64,000 nt of DNA from contig JBBPFI010000015.1 of NCBI GenBank assembly GCA_037974965.1, positions 159,001-223,000 on the forward strand, given 5' to 3'. Both the position numbers and the translations under genes were made by a program. Each line of letters opens with the position of its first letter. Positions within the stretch are counted from its first letter, which is position 1. This document shows, piece by piece, positions 20,179-31,643 of this stretch. This DNA is from Dacryopinax spathularia (Eukaryota > Basidiomycota > Dacrymycetes > Dacrymycetales > Dacrymycetaceae). The notes under the pieces are model-generated. The model ran no database searches, had not been told where the DNA came from, and worked only from the letters and a program-made list of their open reading frames with translations.

Positions 20179-22253
20179 ACACCACCGCGCTTGTGTCCAT
20201 GAGAGGGCGAAAAGTTGGATGGTCGGCGCGAGGGGGAGCTGGAAGCGGCTCGTGTGGGAGGGATCGAGGTCGAGAGAGATGTTCTTTGGGCTGTTGGTTT
20301 GGTATATGCATGATGATTTGCACGACATTAGAGAGACTGTATGTATGTATTGTATGGTATGACTCCAGTATTCCCTGTAAATTAGCCACGTTTGGACTAG
20401 GACAATAATACGACTTCTGCTTCCCCTTCCGTTTCTACCTGCTACCTCTACCTCGAACTCAACTTCTCTCCCGCTTCTTATACAGTACAGCTTCCCGAGC
20501 CCATGTAAGGTCGCACCATGATACTCCATATCTAATGCACAGCCGAGACACGCCGCTCAACTCCACTCCCATCAAACAACAAATAGGGGCTCCAACCCCT
20601 ATCTTCCATAGCCACCAGCCGTAGAACACGTTCCCCAGGGAACACGAGGCACTGCAACACCCGTAACTCCGGGTAAGTATACGCTGGAGGCGACGAGAGA
20701 TAGGGGCGGGAAAGAGAGAGAGAGAGATAGGAGGCGGCTGTCCGTCGTACTACCGTAGCAGCACCGTATGCAAAGTAAGTATATACACTTTGGAGCTCGA
20801 GCAGCACAGCGGCGCCGCGCGGACCGCTGATTGAGAGATCTGCAGTTGATGCCCCTGATCAGCCGACAAAACAGTTCGTTTTTTAAGATGTATGCTCTGA
20901 TTGAGGATCATTTGCAGGTAGAAGGCAGAGCGAATTGTATCCGTAAGTAAGGCTGCGCACGGTGTTCGCCGTTCGATAGCGAGCACGGCCGTTAATTACC
21001 GCGTGAACCCAGAGAGAAAAAAAGGCCCGATGATCGATAGAAGCCGTCAGAAGCTCGCCCGATCCGATACGCTCCAGAACCCGTAGCGCAAAAAGTCAAA
21101 CCTTAGTAAGGAAGCTAGAATCACAGGGCTAGCCCCCTGCTTCCCTGGCCGGCCAAGCAGAAAAACACCACCAAATCTTGAGTCAAATCCCGAGAGATAT
21201 GGAATGTGCATATGCTTCGAGTTACTTTATCGGCTGTGCGCCACATGCCGCGCAGGGAGGAAGATTACGGTTCAGCCTGAGACTCGGCGGATAATCACCA
21301 GCCTGAGCGGGGTCTCACTCTCGTCGTCACGGACGGGCGGGCGGTGCCTGTTGCGGTGCCTCGCGTCCATTCCACCGCCCTCTGTCCATCTCCCACGGAG
21401 AAGGTGGGAAGGAGGATGGGGTATATGACAACCCACTAACCTCCGTGTCTCAACAAATCCCCCTGATCGACCTTTCTCTCCGAGTCCCGTCGATCGTCCT
21501 CTCTCCCTTCGCCTATAACCAAGAGCAAGAGCAGGGGACAAGCTCGCGGTGGACCTGCCCACTGGACCCACTCTAACGCCGTCCAACTAGCTCTGAACTT
21601 TCTATCTCCACCCACCACCCACCACCCACCACGCCTCGGCAGCCGGGAAAAGCCCCTATCTCTCCCCACCCTTCCTCGTACTCAGATCGCCTCCGAGCAC
21701 GCTGCCCTCAGATCGGGCCCGCCCGTTCGTCGTCGTCAACGCGTCCGCAGTCAACAGAGTTCACCACTCACCACCCACACGCGTGGGGGCGCATACAACG
21801 TGCCTGCCTGCCTGCCTCTCTGCCTGTCAAGTATAGAGTCGAGAGGGAAGGGCGTCGTCATACGTTCTTTCATTCATCACTTCGGTGTGACTACGCTCGG
21901 CGCCGCTATCTCCCCCCATCCCGCTCGCTCACTCCTTTCGCCTCTCGCCGCGCACCGCATCATACCTCGTTTTTTCGCGTGTCGTGTGTACAGGCTCTCG
22001 CTTGACCCGTCGCCGCATTTTCGCCGCTCCTTCCTGCTGCCGGACGCAAGGTGCTGGGTCGCCTCATTCTCGCTCGTGCGTGGCTCGTAGCTTTCTGCCT
22101 GCCTGGAGTGGGTATATAAACGCCGCCTTTCTTCCCTCTTTTCGCCCGCTCACACCCCCGCCTTCTCCGCTCTCTCCGCTCTCCGTCGTCCGCGCCCCGC
22201 TAATTCGCCGACTACAACCCGACCCAGCTTCACAGCCCTCACACTGAAGAAGC
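20179..22253. other. Intergenic gap of about 2.1 kb
   Basis: No gene is supported. The right half (about 21470-22250) is strongly C/T-rich and probably includes the promoter and leader of the Rheb gene; the left part holds the 3' region of the C2 gene. A short (ACCCACC)n-like run lies near 21609-21630. Confidence 0.6.
22113..22120 (+). promoter_or_regulatory. TATA box upstream of the Rheb gene
   Basis: TATATAAA, within GGGTATATAAACGCC, about 135 bases before the ATG at 22254 and followed by a C/T-rich stretch as in many fungal promoters. Confidence 0.5.
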
Positions 22254-23297
22254 ATGCCAGGCTCACCAGCAATAACGTTCTCCCCTCCCGGCCCTCGCAT
22301 CCAGAAGCCGTTGCCGCATCTCTCCCTCGGACCGGAGTCACTTCCTCCTCCTGCTCTGGATGGTGCTTTGGGGACGGGCGAGAATGGGAATGTTAGGAAG
22401 AGGAGGATATGTGTGCTTGGTGGGAGGCAGGTTGGTGAGTGCCCCGTTTTTCACCGAATCTGTTCCTGCCCTCCGGTCCTGCTCCCGGGACGGGATGGGA
22501 CGGGATGGAATGTGCGCGCGACAAGTTGACGCTGAAGCTGACGCGCGGGCACAGGCAAATCCGCGCTAATAATCCAATACGTCAACCACACCTTCCTCCC
22601 CGCCTACTACCCAACGATCGAATCCACCTTCCACGCCCCGACGACCTACCACTCCCACCCGTACGAGCTCGAGATAATCGACACCGCGGGCCAAGACGAA
22701 TACACGGTGCTTAACAGCCGGTACGCGGCGGGCGTGCATGGGTTTGTGTTGGTCTATAGCGTGGCGAGTCGGCCGAGCTTTGAGCTGGTGAGGGGACTGC
22801 ATGATAAGGTCTTGCAGTGGTATGCGGCGGATCCTGCTGCTGGAGGGGAGGGGAGGAGCGTGCCGTGTGTTATTGTTGGGCAGAAACAGGATTTGGTGGA
22901 GAGGCAGTGAGTCCATTTACTTTTTTCTGGAATTTGGAGCGCATATAGTCGGCTTCTTTTTGGCGCTCTCTGCCTCATGTCCACTCTGTCGCTCTCTACT
23001 CCACTCCACTCCATTCCCCTTCCCTTTCCCTTTCCCCTTTCCCTTCCCGCTTGCAGTCTCCATCTCCTCCCCTACATCTGATTGCTAACCCCATCTCGCA
23101 GCCTCGCACCCCGCCAAGTCCCCCCACAAGAAGCCCAGTCCCTCGCCAAATCCCTACACGCAGGGTTCGTCGAGACCTCCGCCCACAGCAATACGAACGT
23201 AAGCAAGGTATTCGAGTTGCTGATGGAGGAAGTGGAGCGGGTGTACGGGACGCCGCAGGGGGAGGAAGGGAAGGGGAGGGGGTGTTGGGTTATGTGA
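22254..23297 (+). CDS. RHB1: Rheb-family small GTPase
   Basis: Three exons (22254-22434, 22555-22906, 23102-23297) give 242 residues, longer than typical Rheb (~185) because of a ~48-residue N-terminal extension. The G1 box is GGRQVGKSA, formed across intron 1. The effector region is YYPTIESTF, the switch II motif is DTAGQDEYT with Rheb-like NSRYAAGVHGFVLVYSV, and G5 is ETSAHSN. The C-terminus is CWVM, a CaaX box for prenylation. The YPTIE(S/N)TF and DTAGQDEY sequences place it with Rheb rather than Ras. The G4 box reads GQKQD instead of NKxD, an unusual change at the guanine-specificity position. Rheb activates TOR complex 1 at endomembranes in response to nutrients. Confidence 0.9.
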
Positions 23298-23566
23298 GCT
23301 CGCACCACGCACCGTCACGGTGAGGTCGCGTTGCCGTTGCCGTTGTGGGGGAACGACTGTATATCTAGCATATGATAGCCCCACTTCATACATATTCCCT
23401 TCGCAATGTCTCGATACTTTTATCCTTTCTCCTTTCCTTCTCCTCTGTCGTTCGGTACCGTAGCTCCTTCCCTTTCCCTTTTCCTTTCCGTGTTCTGTGT
23501 TCCGTGTTCCGTGTATCTCTTACTGGTTCAAAGCCTGCCGCTACTGTTGTATACCTTTTCTCAGTT

Positions 23567-23611
<45 letters not shown>

Positions 23612-24349
23612 TCTCTCTCTCTACCTGCCTGCTTGGGCCTAGAGCCGGCATGGACTGCCGGCTGCTTCGGGGCATGGGGACAAGGGGAGGATAATGCTGT
23701 ATATGACGGAGTTACTGTATTATATTAATCACACTCGATTTCGTTCTAACCCAACATAGTACTCGCAAAGTCGGGCCGCAAGGGCGACTGCTACTCCTCT
23801 GACTGTAAGCAAGATCACGTGCCTGCCATTGGCACCTCAGAAGCCTGGCGCGCCTGTCCCTGTCTTTTGTTCTCGGTATGTTTGGTCGTCACGGTACATC
23901 GCCGCCGAGAAGAACATGAATGCTACCTGACTCAACTGGCTGATCGGGAGCTTGGCCGTCTCTTGGGCGGCTTGCACCGATCTCACGCGCTATGGATCGG
24001 CTTGAATGCGCGCTGGGAGGTGTCTTCAGCTGTCTTGACCGAGGAGGGAAGGGGGATGTCTTCGATTGAAGGGCATGGACCGGCGTAGAGTTGATGATGA
24101 GGATCGAGGATCGAGTATAGATCCAACATCCCCTGAGGATGGTTCAAGGCGCATACATGCTCAACCACCACCACCACCACCACCGCCTTCTTCTTTACGG
24201 GCGGCGTCGTCTCGAACCCCCGGCTCTGACGACGCACTCCCATTCTTGCCGCCCACCAACATGGTATTAATCCGTGCATTGTGGACTTGGGATCGTACTG
24301 ACTTCGTCAACGTTCTGCAGTGCTCTGATCCCCACCATCGACGTCTAAA
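23298..24349. other. Intergenic gap with simple repeats
   Basis: About 1 kb with no supported gene. It holds a CT microsatellite and is otherwise unremarkable until the next gene's start at 24350; a short CCA/CAC run lies near 24163-24185. Confidence 0.6.
23569..23621. repeat. (CT)n(CG)n(CT)n microsatellite
   Basis: About 15 CT units, then a short run of alternating CG (GCGCGCGCGC), then a further run of CT units. The CG tract is a potential Z-DNA former. Confidence 0.9.
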
Positions 24350-27300
24350 ATGCGTTATCCACGAACGAGCTACTCCTCTCCCTCCCGCTCACCCTCGGTT
24401 CTTGAACCGTTCGAGACGAACGAGACCGTCTTCTACGCCCTGGGCGCCTACTCTCCCTTCACGGGCAAGAAGTACGCCCCCCTTCCTTCTTCCCATTCGT
24501 CTCGAAAGACGGTCCCTGACCTCATCGCAGAATATCGCCCTACACCTATCACCCACTCCAGAAACACGCTGTCAAACGACAACTCTCGATCCTGCAGCGA
24601 GACGAGCACCTCGCAAGCTTCTTATTCTCCCTCCCTCCAACCCCCTCCCACTTCTCATACGAGAGCGCAGCAGTGGATGAGGGAGGAAGGGGATGGCAGA
24701 TCCGGGATGAGAAGGGGGTTAATCTGGTACTTGGTATCCTCCCCTCGGGGGATTATGCGTTGCTCCTACCCTCCTCCACACTCTCAACCCTCTCGAGCTT
24801 CTCCTGCATGCAAGGCTCCGCATACGGAAGCCGCAGCCTACACCCCTTGCCCCACCCACACAAAGCAGAAGAGTTCATCTCCCTCTCCCTTGCTTCTTTT
24901 TCCGACTCCAGGGGTTTGTTAGCTGCGCTGAGGGAGAATAAGGCGAGGCGGGCGGCACATAAGGGCCTTAAGAAGGGCCAGAGCGGGGTTGGGACGAGGG
25001 GGAACGGGAGTGGGACGGGGTGGAGGGTGGCGGAGTATGAGTGGGCTAGGTGTGTCCCACCCTTACCTATTTGCAATGCTTTTCACAAGGTGCTGAGGCG
25101 CATATAGGTCACTCTATCACCTCTACCTCTCCCCCTCCCAGCAGTCCCAGCACCTGCGTACTCTCTTTCGCTCTCCCTCTCCTATTGCGGATAAGCCAAC
25201 AATCTTAGTGCTGCAATTCAACATCTTCTCCCCTCCAGCGCTCAGAGCCGACTCCGCCGACGTCCTGCTTGACGCAGCGTGGGGCGTCGTCGACCCCACC
25301 ACCGGAGAGTTGGACAGGAAGAGCGTGGAGTACATAGTGCTAAACCGGGCCGTGCATCCTCCCGGCCGTAGATGGGCCGTACGTCCCGTATTTCCCTCTC
25401 CCGCTACTCCTCTCCTCTCCCTCTCTCCTGCACCTCACTGCCTGGGATGTATGCTAATAACAGAACAGGAATACATCAACGGCGAAACGCTCTCCCTCCC
25501 CACATCCAATGAAGCACTCGAAAAATCTAGCAAGTCCCTCCTCGCCCAAAAACTCCGCAAGACAATCTCGTCCCTCCCCCGTGGACCTGTAATCTTCTTA
25601 GTGCACGACACGACGCTCTTCTCCCGCGCTTTGCTGGAGCTGGGGATGGAGGAGTTTGAGGAGGCGGGGAGGTGGTTGGAGTGGAGGAGACGCAGCCGGT
25701 TTGGGGGAGGGGGTGAGGGTGGGAGTGGGAGTGGGGAGGGGAGTGGTGGGGAGAAAGGGTGGGAGTGGGTTGGGGGGTTGGTTGGGTTTCCGCAGAGGGA
25801 CGGGGCGAGGAGCTGGACGAGGGGAGAGGACGGTGGACCGAGGGGAGAGAGGGGGAGGTCGAGGTCACCCCGCCGGTCAACCGTCCAGCCAGAAGCTCGC
25901 CCAGACCAAACCCCCGACTACGTCTACACTGCTCGATACAGCGCTCGTGCATCGACCTCCAGCTCCAATTCTAGCTCCAGCTCCAGCTCCGCATGTTCTT
26001 TTGGAGAGGATCAGGGGGGCTGGAGGTATGCTAGTGCTCCTCCTGCCACACGGTACGCGGCGCTTCCCGTTCGGCGTTGGGGGGCCGAGAGGAGGATGGA
26101 CTTGGCGCCCCCGGCGGACGGATATGGGCGGCCGTCCTACTCGAGCTCGGTTGATCGTTCCAGCGCCTATTCTCGCCCCTCCCACGTCCGTCGCGGTCGC
26201 CACCAGTCCACCCATCATCGGCTGGCTGATCATCCAAGGGACGCTCAATCGTATCAAGATCATCAGTTCCCGCAACAGCTCGAAACCAAGCACCGGAACG
26301 TCAACATCCATAACGGCAGTCGAATGTCGTACGTCTCCTCGCCGCGGCCGGACGACTATGCCCGCGCACGTTATTCTGCAGCGATCTGGTCGGAGAGACC
26401 ACATTCCACCGGTGGAACGACTTGCTCGTCCTCGTCCTCGTCCTCACCATCACCCTTATCCCTAGATGCCTATCATACGCCGGAGCTGGAAGATGGCGAG
26501 CTTCCTGACCAGGAGATGCGAGAAGAGCCGCTGTTCCGCGCTCAGACTGCGCAGAGTCGGTCTTCTTCCCGTTCCACTTCTTCTGAGGAGTGGTCCAGCA
26601 GCAGCAGCAGGCAGTCTCCCTCTGGCTTCTCATCTGTCTCTAACAGTGGCTGCTGGAGCGGCAGCTGGACCGCTGCAGCAGAAGTGAAGGAAGAACCTAT
26701 GCTTATCGATCTCACTCCTACCGTCAAACCCGAACCTGTCAAAAAGGAAGAAGAAGAAGAACAAAAGCCCATCAAGCTCGAACCTTCCGACTCGTCCTTT
26801 TCCTCCCCGTTCTCCACCGATGGTTCTCAGTCCATAGGAGCGAAAAAAGAAGAATCCCTCATCTCCATCGATCAGGACAAGCAACGCCAATTCTATATCC
26901 TCGATACGCAGCGTCTCCTCCAGGCCGTCAAGAGGATGTATGGCACCGATTTCTCACTCTTACAGCTGGCGGCGGACCTCGGCCTCTCCCAAGCTCAGGA
27001 CGTAGGGATATGTGCGGGGAACGAAGTTTTGTGAGTGCTTCCCCTTTCCTCGCAAGAGAGATTGAGGACGTGTGCTGAGATTTTGATTTGTGTGGTTGGG
27101 TAGTACGATTTGGGAAGCTGCGAAGGTCTTTATGCAAGGGCCGAACGTGTTTGACGCTCCGGCGATGTTGGCTCAACGAAGGGCGGCGCTGCCGAAGTTG
27201 GAGTTGGAGGAGGATGGGGTTGCTGCTGTTGCTGCTGACGCTGTGCCTGTGGGTGCTCGGCAGCCGGGTTGTACTGGTGTTTTTGGCGCTCCGGGCGTGG

Positions 27301-27380
27301 GGATGGTGATGGAGGAACGGAAGGTCGTCGCTCCGGGGAAGGATTATATTTCTCGGGTGTTTGAGGATGATGATTATTGA
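24350..27380 (+). CDS. DEDD-exonuclease-like (Gfd2/YDR514C-like) protein, 916 residues
   Basis: Five exons: 24350-24471, 24531-25049, 25108-25378, 25469-27030, 27104-27380. The N-terminal block FYALGAYSPFTGK pairs with FYAVGAYNPWTKE of the paralogue at 60556. Next comes VLGILPSGDYALLLPSSTL. The central domain reads LVLQFNIFSPP, LLDAAWGVVD, and, after the intron, GPVIFLVHDTTLFSRALLEL with GLVGFP. This resembles an RNase H/DEDD 3'-5' exonuclease fold, but the expected acidic DxE opening is not obvious, so it may be catalytically dead. Then ~350 residues of Ser/Arg/Glu-rich disorder, and a conserved C-terminal module (FSLLQLAADLGLSQAQDVGI, AGNEV, TIWEAAKVFMQGPNVFD, GVFGAPG, acidic end DDDY). The large Gly-rich insertion after the DEDD-like part is specific to this copy. 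Family assignment is moderate; exon joins are well supported by the paralogue. Confidence 0.7.
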
Positions 27381-27593
27381 GCGGGGTTTTGGCTGTTGGC
27401 ATCCTGGATGCGCAATCTCGATGATCTCATCGTTCGCAATTGATTTTTCATTAATCCGTTGTGGGCGGGGTATGAGAGTGAAAGAAGTACAAGTTGCATG
27501 GTACAGAACGTAAACGTCATGATGCCGGAAACCATCATCCCGATTCGTGAAGAGAAAGGAAGGAAAACAACTGCAACTGCCAGAGAGCATTAT

Positions 27594-30500
27594 TTAATGA
27601 CCGCCCTCGTTCTCCAGCTCATCCAGCATCTTCTTGAACGACTCCACCAGCCGCCCCATCGGGCTGTCGCTCGTCCCCGCTCCGGGCTGCCTGGTCAGAG
27701 GCGCATTCCCGCCCCCGCTCCTTGGGTCGTTCACTGGACCACCGTCGTCCAGTATCAGCCATTTATCCAGCTGTTGCCGGATGCTGCGCGCTTTGAGCCG
27801 GAAATGGGTGCGGATAACGTCTTCCCATGGCTCGGGCGGGTTTCGTAGGTTGCCCATCATGGCTGTGTCGACTACCATTCGGCGCACGTTTGCGGAATCT
27901 GTGGAAAGACGAATGTTAGGATGTTTGTTACCTATGGATGGGCGGAGGAAGAAACGCACAGCGCTGGGAGGATGAACTACCCTGCTGCGACTCCCATCCA
28001 GGCTCGTTCAGGTACGGCTCCTCGCAGAGGATCATCGACTGGATTGATATCAGGACTTGGAGGAGTGTCGATTTGCCAGGATTCCATCCTGGTCCTTGCC
28101 ACGTGCCCAGCAGAGACAAGCAGACTTTGCCATCCTACGAACAGGTAAGTCTCTAGACCTACGCAATCTAGCCTAGTCACTCACAGCGTAGAGGTTGGGG
28201 TTGAACCGGAATTTCCCATCGTTGGTAGTAATGTACTTAACATGAGGCGGGCTGAGGTTGTAGTTGCCCCCGAGGAAGATATCAAAGAGGTAGCTGTGCG
28301 CCGTCAGTATTCGCTTGTTGGTGGAGCTTGATATACGTACCAGCCATTCTCATACGGAGTACCTTCAGGACCTATGATCAAAGCCTTGAGCACATCCACC
28401 CTGGTCTCGTCGACGCGCAGGAAAATGCTAGAATTCCAGTTGACTGGGAGGTTTGTGGACAAGACAGCCAACTTATCTCGTGTGTCAGATCCGAGCATAG
28501 TCAGAACGAGACGCTCTCACCTCTTTCGCGATGGCCAAAGACCGCTTGGGCAAGTCCGTACCCGCAAGTCCTCGCGCCTCATTGTTGAACACGCTCTTAA
28601 AACTGGGAGAATCGTCGTTCCCAGACTCAATCGTAAGATCGCAGTACTGGAACTTGATTCGATTCGCCCACTTCTCGTAGGCGGCACGGACTTCGGCATC
28701 TGTAGCAGTAGGGGACAAGCGTGGCTCGTCCAGTGGGTCAGCTGAAAGAGATACCTCCCAAGGCGCCTTGGGCAGAGCTTCGCGGAGACGCTGAAAGAAA
28801 GCGGCTCCTTTGGTGTCCAGCAGCGATTTATCGATCGCTTCGGCAGTGGCTAGCAGTCGGTTGCAGAAAGCGAAAAGGCGCGTGTCCTCTGCCCTTTCTC
28901 TCTCCTTCCCTTTCGTACTCGTTCGCATTGTCTCGTACTCTCGAGCAGCGATCGAGAGGGCGCCGGTCTGCCGCTTTTCCTTCTCCGTCATCTCTTTCTC
29001 CGCCGCTGGTTTCTTGCTGGTGCTTGCGAAGATTTTGAGCGCGGCTCGAGCTTGAATGGCAATTGCTTCAAGTAATTCGCGTGGGCCAGCAGAACCCTGG
29101 TAAATGATCGCTCGCTCACGTATCCTGCGCGCTCCTGGGCGTTCCGGTAATAAAGTAATTCGTTCGGGTATCATAATGGGCATTCCCATGATAGAGGCTA
29201 GGGCCTCATGGCTTGAGACTGTCTGCGGCGTCGTCAGTGACATGAAGGGACAGGGAACAATGCCTTACCTCCAACCATTGCAGCAACTCAAAGTACAACA
29301 CCTGCCGCTCACTCATATCGGCCAGGGAGTCATTCCGGAGCAATGCGCTGCAGACCGCATTGAAACGTCTTCGAACATGAACAAGTGCGGTTGGGTGAGG
29401 AAGATAGTCCGACGTTTCGGCGTCCGGCTTGCGAGAAAGGGCTGGTAGGAAGTTGCGGACTTGTGCGAGGAGAGTTCCAATCTTGGTATCTCTGGCTTTC
29501 TGAGCTTCGAGCGCGGCAATAATTCCACTTTGCTGCACACAGAAGGGATTAGTTTGGAGCAGGCACATGTATGCAGCCAGCTTACGTCTTCTTTTCCTCC
29601 GCCGTACCCAGTTCCACTCGGTGCACGCTTGCCAGGTCCACGCGCACCCCCTGTCAACCCGAATAGATACTCATCCTCCCCCTCCTCGTCCGCACTGACA
29701 TTGCTAGACTCTGCGCCTTCCACGGTATGGGTTGCAATTGACGTCTCGGTGTCGACGCGGCGTTTCTTCCTGCTCTTCGTCTCGTCGTGCTGCTCGGCCT
29801 TCTCCTGCTTCACCTCCCGCACCTGCTCTTCGAACATCTTCTCAACCATTGACAAGCCCATGCCAAGCAGTAGCCCTTGCAGGTCCGCACAATGGAAGAG
29901 CGGATCTAACGGATTGTCATCCTTTCGCTTCGGCTTGTCCGCTCGACTGGCACCCGCAAGTTCGCCGCATGCCAGACATACGACCGCTGAGCAGGATGGG
30001 CATTGATCCTGGACGTGTTCCCGCAAGTAAGACACGTATTGTGCATAGTCGGGCTGCAGCGCATTAGTGATGTTATCAGGGATGCGGCCATCAACATACC
30101 CAGATAGCGAAGAACAGACCCTTCTCCTTCTGTAAGCTCCCGCCGCAGTGATTGGGGCACTTGATCGAGGGCGAGTTGAGATCACTCCAAAGCCCGAAAA
30201 GCAACCCTTGTTCTCCTCCTTCAGGGCAACCCTTCATCCATTCTCCTTGCGTCATCAGAGGAAGCGTTCGTGCTGCGCAAGGCTCTGGATAGAGGGTGAC
30301 TTCTTCAGGTATCTCCTGCACCTCAATGACCTCCTCTCTTCGGTCCTTTGAGAAGAAGATGCCTGTCCAAGGAATGAGTACGGTGGCGGGACCGCCACGT
30401 TGGCATACACACCTGCATACGGATCGATCTCGTCGCCTGTCCTCTTCAGATCATGGTCCAGAAAGTCCTCCTCGTCATCATAGTAATCCATATCTGAGTA

Positions 30501-30972
30501 CAGATTCAGCAACTGAGCTGGACCCAAGCGCATATACGAGGCGTACCATCGTCTTCGTCGCCGCTGGCCGCATCCTCCTCTTCGACCTGTTCGCTGCCTA
30601 CCCCATCGTCGTCCTCTGGTGTCTGTCCGGCCGTCAGCTTAAGCATAATCCTCTAGAGAGGGAATACTGGCATTAGGACGGTCAACTGTCCGCCGGCTCG
30701 AGGCCTTGACGTCTTCTGCAGCAACCTCGTCCGCATCGGTCACATCGTCGAACACGCCTAATAGACCAATAAGCTGTAGTTTATCTGAGATGGGTAGGCA
30801 AGTACCAGAGAAGATCTTGTCTGCGGCATCCATAACATCTTTCGACTTGCGGAGCGCTGCCCGCGCTTGAGCGCGCGTCGCACCCTGTGAGCACCGCTGG
30901 CGGTGAGCAACAGCTCGGAAGACCGTAACCACGACCGACCATCTCAATAAGCTGTTCTATCTCTCTCTCCAT
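27594..30972 (-). CDS. Large BIRC6/UBE2O-class ubiquitin-conjugating enzyme with UBA and zinc-binding region
   Basis: About a dozen small exons on the minus strand. The start (30972) opens an apparent UBA domain: [11 protein letters not shown] joined across an intron to [20 protein letters not shown] and ADKIFSG. Then come acidic segments, a zinc-ribbon or IBR-like region (CPNHC ... [15 protein letters not shown]), a nuclear-type basic stretch (KSRKKRRVD), and a helical middle. The C-terminal UBC core shows [36 protein letters not shown], then [20 protein letters not shown]. The Cys in GKVCLS is the expected catalytic cysteine. [20 protein letters not shown] and LNEPGWE match BIRC6- and UBE2O-type E2 cores. 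It should accept ubiquitin from E1 and transfer it, possibly acting as a hybrid E2/E3. It is convergent with the preceding gene (213 bases apart). Some exon joins near 30660-30760 are uncertain. Confidence 0.85.
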
Positions 30973-31643
30973 GTTGCGGCGACAGAGGCAGTACGACAGT
31001 CAGAAGAAGGATGAGTGTCGAGTATTGGCGGCGACACTCCCGCCTCGTGTCTTGCTTTTGTAGCAGGTGACACCACCCGCGTCGTCCGCGTGGGCGCTTG
31101 TGCTGGTTGATCCAGTCACCGTGATTCGCCCTGCTTGTTTCTTCTTAACACCTCTCTATAGCCGCAATTCACTGACTTGCCTTCTTTTGAGTCACATTCC
31201 TGGCTGTGGTGTCTGCCTTCGTACGATATCTCTGATCGAGTACATCACTGTTGGGAGACGGCGATACTTGTCTTGCCCACAAACGGAGCTCAACCGGCCG
31301 ATTGACGGTGACTGGCGTGCACATCTCAGACAAAGTGTCGATCCTTGGAACCATCTTGCTGGGAGAGGGTTGACGTCCAACTCTACTCTCTACCATCACC
31401 ACGAAAGATGTCCTTCCGGGACTCTAGCATGCATATATGCACCGCGAGGGCCGAGCTGCTGCCGACTTCCTGTATGCCACTCTGTGTACCTCGACCTCGA
31501 CTATGCTGCTCTTCGACTACCTGTCTGTTATCCATGAACGAAAAGCCTCGCAGCACGCTTGGCAGCATTACAAACTGGGCGAACCGGCCTGAGTTCAGCC
31601 GGTCCTCGTCGAAGCTGTCAGTAGGCTGGGCTGTGAGATCAAA
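30973..31643. other. Divergent intergenic region
   Basis: About 670 bases between the large E2 and the disordered protein. An open frame at 31534 (MNEKPRSTLGSITNWANRPE) could be an additional 5' exon of the next gene, but the nearest GT/AG pair does not keep frame, so it is not used. Confidence 0.5.

Noticed and set aside
31534-31620. Possible extra 5' exon (MNEKPRSTLG...) for the 31644 gene
   Set aside because: The only nearby GT/AG pair (31621-31663) breaks the frame when joined.
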